Shown here: positions 1-5,087 of the stretch, piece by piece
Layout: each line of letters starts with the position of its first letter
Numbering within the stretch: position 1 is the stretch's first letter
Assembly: GCA_007130355.1 (NCBI GenBank)
Contig: SLSQ01000187.1
Coordinates: forward strand, 1-6,820
Direction: 5' to 3'
DNA: 6,820 bases
DNA from: Trueperaceae bacterium
GTDB lineage: Bacteria; Deinococcota; Deinococci; Deinococcales; Trueperaceae
Translations under genes and position numbers: made by a program
Notes under the pieces: generated by a model
What the model saw: the letters and a program-made list of their open reading frames with translations, nothing else
Database searches by the model: none
What the model was told of the DNA's origin: nothing

Positions 1-11
1 ACCGCGTCTTC

Positions 12-87
12 TGGCGGACCCGACGGGATTCGAACCCGCGACCTTCTGCGTGACAGGCAGATATGCTAACCGCTACACTACGGGTCC
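12..87 (-). tRNA. tRNA-Asp (anticodon GUC), 3' CCA encoded
   Basis: Read on the minus strand, the segment folds into a complete 76-nt cloverleaf. The acceptor arms are GGACCCG and CGGGTCC. The D stem is GTGT/GCAT and the D loop contains GGTTA. The anticodon stem is TCTGC/GCAGA around the loop CTGTCAC, giving anticodon GTC (aspartate). The variable loop is AGGTC. The T stem GCGGG/CCCGT encloses TTCGAAT. The discriminator base is G73, an established identity element of tRNA-Asp, and it is followed directly by a genomically encoded CCA at 12-14. The gene delivers Asp to GAC and GAU codons. It lies downstream of dxs on the same strand but has its own strong promoter 36 bases upstream, so it need not depend on dxs read-through. 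No second tRNA is visible in the 11 bases that remain before the window edge. Confidence 0.97.
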
Positions 88-122
88 AGGTTTTGGGCGT
101 GCCTCACGGCAGCGCGAGGGCA

Positions 123-151
123 AGAATACCCAAGATGCGGCGGGGTGTCAA
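123..151 (-). promoter_or_regulatory. Near-consensus sigma70-type promoter for tRNA-Asp
   Basis: On the minus strand a perfect TTGACA -35 box (146-151) is followed, after exactly 17 bp, by a TATTCT -10 box (123-128). The start site should fall near position 116, leaving a leader of about 30 nt before the mature tRNA 5' end at 87, to be removed by RNase P. The leader can form a small hairpin, TGCC-GTGA-GGCA (100-111), with a GNRA-type loop. The bases between the -10 box and the likely start (TGCCCT) are GC-rich, as in stable-RNA promoters under stringent control in other bacteria; that regulation is only inferred here. The match stands out against the very GC-rich surroundings. Confidence 0.85.
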
Positions 152-182
152 CGCGCCGTCGGCTCGCCGCGTGCGGCCGGCG

Positions 183-2141
183 TCAGTTCGGGGTGCGGTC
201 GTCCGCGCCGGAGGTGGCGGCGTGCGTCGCGACCCCCGACCGGCTCGCGCCGACGCCGACGTTCGTCCGGTCCGCCCCGCTCGGCTCGGTCCCGTCGAGC
301 AGCTCGCGCACGCGCCGGGCGAGGGCGCGCGGGCCGTAGCCGAGCTCCTCGTGCTGCGCCTTCGGGTCGCCGTGCGGCACGATCCGATCGGCGATCCCGA
401 GGCGCGTCAACGGCACCGCGAGGCCGCGGTCGGCCAGCAGTTCGGCGACGGCCGAACCGAAGCCGCCGGGCAGGGCGTGGTCCTCGACGGTGACGAGCCG
501 CGCGCCGCTGCGGGCGAGGCGCGTGATCAGGGCGGCGTCGAGCGGCTTCACGAAGCGCGCGTCGACCACCCCGACCCGCGGGTCGTCGCCGGCCGCCTCG
601 AGGGCGTACCCGACGGTCGGCCCGAGCCCGAGCAGCCACAGCTCCGACCCCTCCTTCAGGACCTCCGCCCGGCCCCACTCGATCGCGTCCCAAGCGTCGA
701 CCGGCGCCTCCGGCGCCACGTCGACGGAACCGCGCGGCCAGCGGACCGCCTTCGGTCCGCCCAGACGCTGCGCCTCGCGGAGCATCGCCCGCATCTGGCG
801 CGCGTCGCGCGGCATCGCGACCGACAGGTTCGGAAGCGCCCGAAGGAAGGCGAGGTCGTAGACCCCCTGGTGCGTGGCGCCGTCCCCGCCGACCAGGCCG
901 GCGCGGTCGATCGCGAAGGTCACGTCCAGGTTCTCGATCGACACGTCGTGCACGACCTGATCGAAGCCGCGCTGCAGGAAGGTCGAGTAGATCGCGACGA
1001 TCGGCTTCAGCCCCTGCAGCGCCATGCCGGCGGCGGTCGTGACCGCCACGTCCTCGGCGATGCCGACGTCGAGGTAGCGGTCGGGGTGGCGCTTGCTGTA
1101 CGCGACCAGGCCGGACCCTTCGCGCATGGCGGGCGTGAGGACCCAGACCCGGTCGTCGGCGTCGGCCAGCTGGATGGCGGCGTCGCCGAACGCGTCCGAC
1201 CAGGCGTACCCCTTGCCGACGTGCACCGGACGATCCGGATCGAACGCCGAGGCGCCGTGCCAAGTGATCGGGTCGGCCTCGGCCACCTCGAGCCCCTTGC
1301 CCTTGCGGGTGACCACGTGCAGCATGGTCGGACCGTCGAGCCGGTCGATGTGCTCGAGGTAGTAGGCGAGCGCGTGCACGTCGTGCCCGTCGACCGGCCC
1401 GACGTAGCGCAGGCCCATGGCGTGGAACGGATTGTCGCTGGCCGGGTCGAAGAACCGCCGGGCGGCCGACTTGGCGCGGCTGCCGAGCTCGGCGAGCGGC
1501 GCGTAGACGCCCTCGAGCGTCCGTTTCGAGCGGGCTTCGGCGTCCTGCACCCACGGCTTGACCTGAAGCTGACGCATGGTGTGGTTGAGCGCTCCGACGT
1601 TCTCGCTGATCGACATCTCGTTGTCGTTCAGCACCACGGTCATCTTCGGCTTCACGTGCCCGATCTGGTTCAGCGCCGCGAGCGCCATCCCGCCGGTCAG
1701 GGCGCCGTCGCCGATCACCGCGATGACGCGGTGGTCCTGGCCGCGCGCGTCGCGGGCCAAGGCCATCCCGAACGCGGCCGCGACGCTGGTCGAGGCGTGC
1801 CCGACGGTGAGGGCGTCGTGGACCGACTCGCTGCTGGTCGTGAAGCCGGCCAGGCCGCCGGGGGTGCGGATCGTGGGCATGGCGTCGCGGCGGCCGGTCA
1901 GGATCTTGTGGCCGTACGTCTGGTGCCCGACGTCCCAGACGAAGCGGTCGCGGGCGCTGTCGAACAGCCAGTGCAGGGCGACGGTGAGCTCGACGGCGCC
2001 GAGACTGCTGGCGAGGTGGCCCCCCGCCCGGGAGCAGACCCGCACGATCTCGGCCCGCAGTTCGTCGGCCACGCGCGGGAGTTCGGAGCGCGGCAGGCGC
2101 TTCAGGTCGGCGGGATCGTGGATGTCGTCGAGTGGCGTCAT
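183..2141 (-). CDS. dxs: 1-deoxy-D-xylulose-5-phosphate synthase (Dxs)
   Basis: This cytoplasmic, thiamine-diphosphate and Mg2+ dependent enzyme condenses pyruvate with D-glyceraldehyde 3-phosphate to 1-deoxy-D-xylulose 5-phosphate, the first step of the MEP isoprenoid pathway and a source for thiamine and pyridoxal synthesis. The product is 652 residues. Visible motifs in order are: GHLASSLGAVEL (41-52), VGHQTYGHK (71-79), GHAST (114-118), the diphosphate/Mg motif GDGALTGG (144-151), NDN (172-174), YVGPVDGHD (246-254), GIAE with the catalytic Glu at 363, STFLQRGFDQ (386-395), DRAG (412-415) and THQG (423-426). The C-terminal transketolase-like domain runs to about 615. The usual GIAEQHAV reads GIAEDVAV here. 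Residues 618-652 are a polar, low-complexity tail beyond the normal family end. I chose the ATG at 2141 because homology begins there and a purine-rich ribosome site precedes it; the frame stays open upstream to 2363 but would run into the lipoprotein gene. The spacer to that upstream gene is 94 bp. Confidence 0.98.
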   Translation of the reverse strand: MTPLDDIHDPADLKRLPRSELPRVADELRAEIVRVCSRAGGHLASSLGAVELTVALHWLFDSARDRFVWDVGHQTYGHKILTGRRDAMPTIRTPGGLAGFTTSSESVHDALTVGHASTSVAAAFGMALARDARGQDHRVIAVIGDGALTGGMALAALNQIGHVKPKMTVVLNDNEMSISENVGALNHTMRQLQVKPWVQDAEARSKRTLEGVYAPLAELGSRAKSAARRFFDPASDNPFHAMGLRYVGPVDGHDVHALAYYLEHIDRLDGPTMLHVVTRKGKGLEVAEADPITWHGASAFDPDRPVHVGKGYAWSDAFGDAAIQLADADDRVWVLTPAMREGSGLVAYSKRHPDRYLDVGIAEDVAVTTAAGMALQGLKPIVAIYSTFLQRGFDQVVHDVSIENLDVTFAIDRAGLVGGDGATHQGVYDLAFLRALPNLSVAMPRDARQMRAMLREAQRLGGPKAVRWPRGSVDVAPEAPVDAWDAIEWGRAEVLKEGSELWLLGLGPTVGYALEAAGDDPRVGVVDARFVKPLDAALITRLARSGARLVTVEDHALPGGFGSAVAELLADRGLAVPLTRLGIADRIVPHGDPKAQHEELGYGPRALARRVRELLDGTEPSGADRTNVGVGASRSGVATHAATSGADDRTPN

Positions 2142-2149
2142 GCCGAGCG

Positions 2150-2161
2150 TCCCTTCCCCCT
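2150..2161 (-). promoter_or_regulatory. Ribosome-binding region deciding the dxs start
   Basis: The minus-strand sequence AGGGGGAAGGGA lies 8 bases before the ATG at 2141. This purine-rich run is the only plausible Shine-Dalgarno stretch near the N-terminus of Dxs. It supports that ATG over the longer open frame that continues upstream. The match is purine-rich rather than a perfect AGGAGG. Confidence 0.6.
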
Positions 2162-2194
2162 CGCGGCAGCCGGGTTGGGCGGCAGGGTACCGGT

Positions 2195-2235
2195 CCCCGG
2201 CAGCGCCGACCGTGGGCCGCGACGCCGTGCCGGGG
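2195..2235 (-). terminator. Perfect 8-bp inverted repeat after the lipoprotein gene (possible terminator or dxs leader hairpin)
   Basis: On the minus strand CCCCGGCA (2228-2235) begins at the base after the lipoprotein TGA and pairs perfectly with TGCCGGGG (2195-2202), enclosing 25 bases. Inside the loop a second small stem, CGGCC-CAC-GGTCG with one G-U pair, can stack. The structure has no T-tract on its 3' side, so it is not a textbook intrinsic terminator. It could be a U-less GC-rich terminator, an mRNA 3'-end stabiliser, or a structure in the dxs 5' leader. Its position against the stop codon favours a 3'-end role. I see no convincing dxs promoter boxes in the rest of this 94-base spacer. 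Confidence 0.35.
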
Positions 2236-2967
2236 TCACGGCGCGCGCGGCAGCTCGAGCAGGTTCGAATCGACCAGCAAATGCCCCTGCTCGTTGCGGA
2301 CGATGCCGAGGTACGGCGCGAACCACCGCTCCTGCGTGAACTCCTCGAGCACCTCGCCGTCATCGTCGAGGGTGCGGCTGGTGAAGTTGAGGACGTACAC
2401 CTCGAAGGTGCCGGCCGGCACCGTCACCGAGCGGCGATCGACCACGGTGGTGACGTAGTCGACCTCGAGCACCTGCTCGCGGTTCTCGGCCCGGGCCTCG
2501 GGGAACCGAGTCGTGACCGTCGTGGACCCGTTCCAGTTGTCGCCGACCCGCAACTCGCGCTCCGGCATCTCGAAGATCGGCGGGTCGTAGGTGAGGATCG
2601 TGCCGGGACGTTCGGTCCGGAAGAGGTACGTCCCGTCGCTGCGGTGCTCCCGGAAGTGACGGACGTCGAGGCCGCGTCCGGCGGTGCGCCAGGAGGTCCG
2701 GACCTGACCGTCGAGAACGGTCGGCCCCTCGACCCGCGTGTTCAAGCGCCCTTCGCTGAGGGTGGCGCGCTCGGGCAGGTAGCTCCAGACGGCGCCGGTC
2801 GGCGTGGGGTGGTACGTGAGCGGACCGGTCGGGTCCTCGACCAGTTCGGCCTGGTCCTCGGCGGCCGGCGCGCAGGCGGCCACGAGGACCGCGAGCGCCG
2901 CGATCAGCGCGATCAGCGCGCGCCGGCGCGTCCGGACGGGATCGGAGGGACGCGCGGATCGGTTCAT
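2236..2967 (-). CDS. Secreted lipoprotein of unknown function
   Basis: The product is a 243-residue protein. Its N-terminus is a classic lipoprotein signal: a positive stretch with RTRRR (12-16), a hydrophobic core (17-30) and a lipobox V-A-A-C with the lipidated cysteine at 32. It should therefore be exported by Sec or Tat, processed by signal peptidase II, and anchored in a membrane facing outwards. A short acidic linker (37-45) follows. The rest looks beta-rich, with no enzyme motif I recognise. The segments LRVGDNWNGS (139-148), VPAGTFEVY (183-191) and WFAPYLGIVRNE (215-226) resemble DUF3108-like periplasmic domains, which often carry VPAGTF and a later W[YF]AP..G motif. This is recall, not a search result. 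The start is the only in-frame ATG before the signal sequence and has no Shine-Dalgarno; a -10-like TAGCCT lies 7 bases upstream. The gene sits 60 bp after purD and 94 bp before dxs, and neither neighbour suggests its role. Confidence 0.9.
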   Translation of the reverse strand: MNRSARPSDPVRTRRRALIALIAALAVLVAACAPAAEDQAELVEDPTGPLTYHPTPTGAVWSYLPERATLSEGRLNTRVEGPTVLDGQVRTSWRTAGRGLDVRHFREHRSDGTYLFRTERPGTILTYDPPIFEMPERELRVGDNWNGSTTVTTRFPEARAENREQVLEVDYVTTVVDRRSVTVPAGTFEVYVLNFTSRTLDDDGEVLEEFTQERWFAPYLGIVRNEQGHLLVDSNLLELPRAP

Positions 2968-2974
2968 GGCGGTC

Positions 2975-2980
2975 AGGCTA
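2975..2980 (-). promoter_or_regulatory. Candidate -10 box for leaderless transcription of the lipoprotein gene
   Basis: On the minus strand TAGCCT fits the TANNNT pattern of a -10 element and ends 7 bases before the lipoprotein ATG. Transcription would then start at or beside the A of the start codon. This agrees with the absence of any Shine-Dalgarno sequence upstream of that ATG. Leaderless mRNAs of this architecture are well known in Deinococcus. No recognisable -35 box lies at the expected distance, and a 6-base degenerate match is weak evidence on its own. Confidence 0.35.
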
Positions 2981-3027
2981 CCGCACGGGCCGGACGCTGC
3001 GCGACGCCCCGGTACGTCGCCCGGGCC

Positions 3028-4401
3028 TCACCGGTCCGCGTCCGGGCCGTCCGGGATCGTCTCCGGACGCCGCCCCACGTCGCGGCGGATCACGGCCCCT
3101 TCGAGCCCGATCCGGTCGGCGGCCCGGTAGGCGGCGGCGACCGCGTCCTCCTTGGTGGCGGCCACGGCGGTGGCGGCCAGCACGCGCCCGCCCGAGCTGA
3201 CGAGCGTCCCGTCGGAGTTCCGCCGGGTACCGGCATGGAACAGGTACGTCTCGGTGCCGGACGGCTCCGACGCGTCCGACGGCGGCGCGGGTTCGGACCG
3301 GACGTTCGCCCGCTCGGGCGCCAGGTCGGGCGGCAGGCCGATCGGAAGGTCCTTCGCGTACGGTCCGGGGTACCCGGGCGCGGCCACGACCACCGTCGCG
3401 GCGGCCGCGTCGCGCCAACGCAACGGGGCCGCCTCGTGCAGGCGTCCCTCCGCCACCGCACGCAGCACCGCGTACCAGTCGCCGTCGAGCAGGGGCAGGA
3501 CCGTCTGCGCTTCGGGATCGCCGAGCCGGACGTTGATCTCGAGCAGCTTGGGACCATCGGCGGTCCACATCACGCCCAGGAAGAGGACGCCGCGGTAGTC
3601 GATCCCGTCGGCACGCAGGCCGTCGAGGACCGGTCGGATCGCCTCCCGCTCGAGCCGCGCGCGCTGCGCCTCGCCGAGCAGCGGCACCGGCGCGTACGCC
3701 CCCATCCCGCCCGTCATCGGGCCGGTGTCGCCCTCCCCGACCTGCTTGTGGTCCTGCGCGACCGGCAGGACCGCGTGGTGCTCGCCGTCGGTGAGGACGT
3801 GCACGCTGAGCTCGACCCCGACCAGGCGCTCCTCGAGCACCGCCTCAGCCCCGTCGCGTGCGAACAGGGTGCGCAGGGCCGCCTCCGCCTCGTCCGCGCG
3901 TTCGGCGACGGTGACGCCCTTGCCGGCGGCGAGGTGGGCGTCCTTGACCACGATCGGGGCTCCGTGCCGGCGCAGGTGGGCGAGCGCCGGTTCGAGCGCG
4001 TCGAAGGCGGCGTAGCGGGCGGTGGGCACGCGGTGCCGTTCCATGAACCGCTTGGCGACCGACTTCGACGCCTCGAGCAGCGCGCCGTCGCGGCCGGGAC
4101 CGAAGACGGGCACTCCGGCGGCGCGCAGCCGGTCGGCCAGCCCGGCGGCGAGCGGCGCCTCCGGACCGACCACGCAAACGGTCGCCCCGATCGTGCGGGC
4201 GAGAGCGACCGCCGCCTCGGGATCGGTCGCGGCGTCGACGCCGCGGTGCGTGACGAACGCCGCCTCGGTCCCGGCGTTGCCGGGCGCGACGTGCACCTCG
4301 GGGGCACGCGGGGAGCGCGCCAGGGCCCAGGCGAGGGCGTGCTCGCGCCCGCCGCCGCCGATCACCAGAACCGCCTCGCGGGCGGATGGGACGTCGCTCA
4401 C
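3028..4401 (-). CDS. purD: Phosphoribosylamine-glycine ligase (GAR synthetase, PurD)
   Basis: PurD joins 5-phosphoribosylamine and glycine using ATP to give glycinamide ribonucleotide (GAR), the second step of de novo purine synthesis, in the cytoplasm. The 457-residue product shows the N-domain VIGGGGREHALAWAL (13-27), APGNAGT (39-45) and VVGPEAPLAAGL (78-89). The ATP-grasp region has SKSVAKRFM (112-120), VVKDAHLAAGKGV (151-163), VAQDHKQVGEGDTGPMTGGM (214-233), GVLFLGVMWT (271-280) and EINVRLGDPEAQ (288-299). The C-domain carries APGYPGPYAKD (341-351) and FHAGT (388-392). The lysine loop reads KDAHLAAGKGV where KA[DS]GLAAGKGV is usual. A Pro/Ser/Glu-rich linker at about 369-384 helps make it longer than the usual 420-430 residues. 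The GTG start overlaps the purN stop as GTGA. A strong AAGGAGGA inside the last purN codons supports it, and homology begins there. The frame remains open upstream to 4710, but only as a shadow of purN. Confidence 0.97.
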   Translation of the reverse strand: MSDVPSAREAVLVIGGGGREHALAWALARSPRAPEVHVAPGNAGTEAAFVTHRGVDAATDPEAAVALARTIGATVCVVGPEAPLAAGLADRLRAAGVPVFGPGRDGALLEASKSVAKRFMERHRVPTARYAAFDALEPALAHLRRHGAPIVVKDAHLAAGKGVTVAERADEAEAALRTLFARDGAEAVLEERLVGVELSVHVLTDGEHHAVLPVAQDHKQVGEGDTGPMTGGMGAYAPVPLLGEAQRARLEREAIRPVLDGLRADGIDYRGVLFLGVMWTADGPKLLEINVRLGDPEAQTVLPLLDGDWYAVLRAVAEGRLHEAAPLRWRDAAAATVVVAAPGYPGPYAKDLPIGLPPDLAPERANVRSEPAPPSDASEPSGTETYLFHAGTRRNSDGTLVSSGGRVLAATAVAATKEDAVAAAYRAADRIGLEGAVIRRDVGRRPETIPDGPDADR

Positions 4402-5087
4402 GATTCCTCCTTCGCCGGTGGCGCGAGGGGACCCTCGGCCGCTGCGCCGCGCAGCCAAGCGGCGACGGTGGCCGGAAGCAGCGCGTGCTCCTCGACCTGG
4501 ATCCGGGCCGCCAGCCGCTCGGCGTCGTCGTCGGGCAGGACCGGGACGGCGCGTTGCGCCAGAATCCGGCCGGTGTCGACCCCGTCGTCGACCAGGTGCA
4601 CGGTGCAGCCGGAACGGGTGGCGCCGGCACGGATCGCCTGCTCCGGGGCGCGCAGGCCGCGATGGGCGGGCAGCAGGCTCGGGTGCACGTTCACGATCCG
4701 GTCCTCCCATCGCCGCACGAAGGCCGGCGACAGCACCCGCATGAAGCCGGCCAGCACGATCAGGTCGACCCCGTGCCGGTCGAGGGCGTGCTGCGCCGCC
4801 CGTTCGAAGGCGTCGCGGTCGCCGTGCGCGCGGCTCCAGGTACGGGCCTCGGCCGCCGCGCCGGCCTCCGTCGCGCGGCGCAGCGCCGGCGCGTCCGGCA
4901 CGTTTCCGAAGGCGAGCACCACCCGGCCGACCGGATCCGGACGTTCCGCCCCGTCCCCGTCCGCGTCGTCCGCGTCCGGGCCGGGCGCGGGCGGGAACGC
5001 CCGCAGCAGGGCGGCGAGGTTGCTGCCCCGTCCGGAGGCGAACACCGCGAGGCGGGCGGTGCGCGGCAGCGGGAAGGCGGGCCTCAC
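4398..5087 (-). CDS. purN: Phosphoribosylglycinamide formyltransferase (GAR transformylase, PurN)
   Basis: PurN transfers the formyl group of 10-formyltetrahydrofolate to GAR, giving formyl-GAR, the third step of de novo purine synthesis; its substrate is the product of PurD, encoded immediately downstream. The 229-residue protein has the phosphoribosyl-binding FASGRGSN (16-23), LIVLAGFMRVLS (109-120), the hallmark NVHPSLLPA (133-141) and GLRAPEQAIRAG (144-155). The catalytic residues are Asn133, His135 and Asp171; the His-to-Asp spacing of 36 equals that of His108 and Asp144 in the E. coli enzyme. An Asp/Pro-rich insertion at about 33-53, between the first helix and the next strand, and a short C-terminal extension account for its length over the usual 190-215. 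The start is GTG, overlapping the TGA of the upstream MBL gene as GTGA, with only a weak GGCGG upstream, so translational coupling is likely. The stop overlaps the purD start in the same way. Confidence 0.97.
   Translation of the reverse strand: MRPAFPLPRTARLAVFASGRGSNLAALLRAFPPAPGPDADDADGDGAERPDPVGRVVLAFGNVPDAPALRRATEAGAAAEARTWSRAHGDRDAFERAAQHALDRHGVDLIVLAGFMRVLSPAFVRRWEDRIVNVHPSLLPAHRGLRAPEQAIRAGATRSGCTVHLVDDGVDTGRILAQRAVPVLPDDDAERLAARIQVEEHALLPATVAAWLRGAAAEGPLAPPAKEES
4405..4412 (-). promoter_or_regulatory. Shine-Dalgarno for purD inside the end of purN
   Basis: On the minus strand AAGGAGGA ends 3 bases before the purD GTG at 4401, so its GGAGG core is 4 bases away. This is close spacing but a near-perfect anti-16S match. 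It overlaps the codons for the last residues of PurN (KEES). It fixes the purD start and suggests direct ribosome recruitment in addition to re-initiation at the GTGA overlap. The starts of purN and of the MBL gene lack a comparably strong site. Confidence 0.8.

Noticed and set aside
152..182. Possible intrinsic terminator after dxs.
   Set aside because: Only short alternative GC stems (such as CGCCG/CGGCG) can form, with no T-tract, and such pairings are expected by chance at this GC content.
148..1554. Minus-strand second frame inside dxs (468 codons).
   Set aside because: It is an out-of-frame shadow of dxs with an arginine-rich translation and no recognisable motif.
63..2339. Plus-strand 758-codon open frame opposite dxs.
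   Set aside because: It is antisense to dxs, which has full family motifs. The translation is rich in Arg, Val, Asp and Gly without domains, as expected for a stop-poor opposite frame in very GC-rich DNA.
2142..2363. N-terminal extension of dxs in the same open frame.
   Set aside because: The added residues have no Dxs similarity, would overlap the lipoprotein gene and bypass the purine-rich ribosome site at 2150-2161.
3001..3025. Two mutually exclusive short stems after purD (GCGACG/CGTCGC and CCCGG/CCGGG) as an attenuator or terminator.
   Set aside because: The stems are only 5-6 bp with no T-tract in a spacer that is nearly all G and C. The arrangement is not distinguishable from chance.
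4402..4710. N-terminal extension of purD in the same open frame.
   Set aside because: It lies wholly within purN in another frame. The strong Shine-Dalgarno and the start of homology both favour the GTG at 4401.
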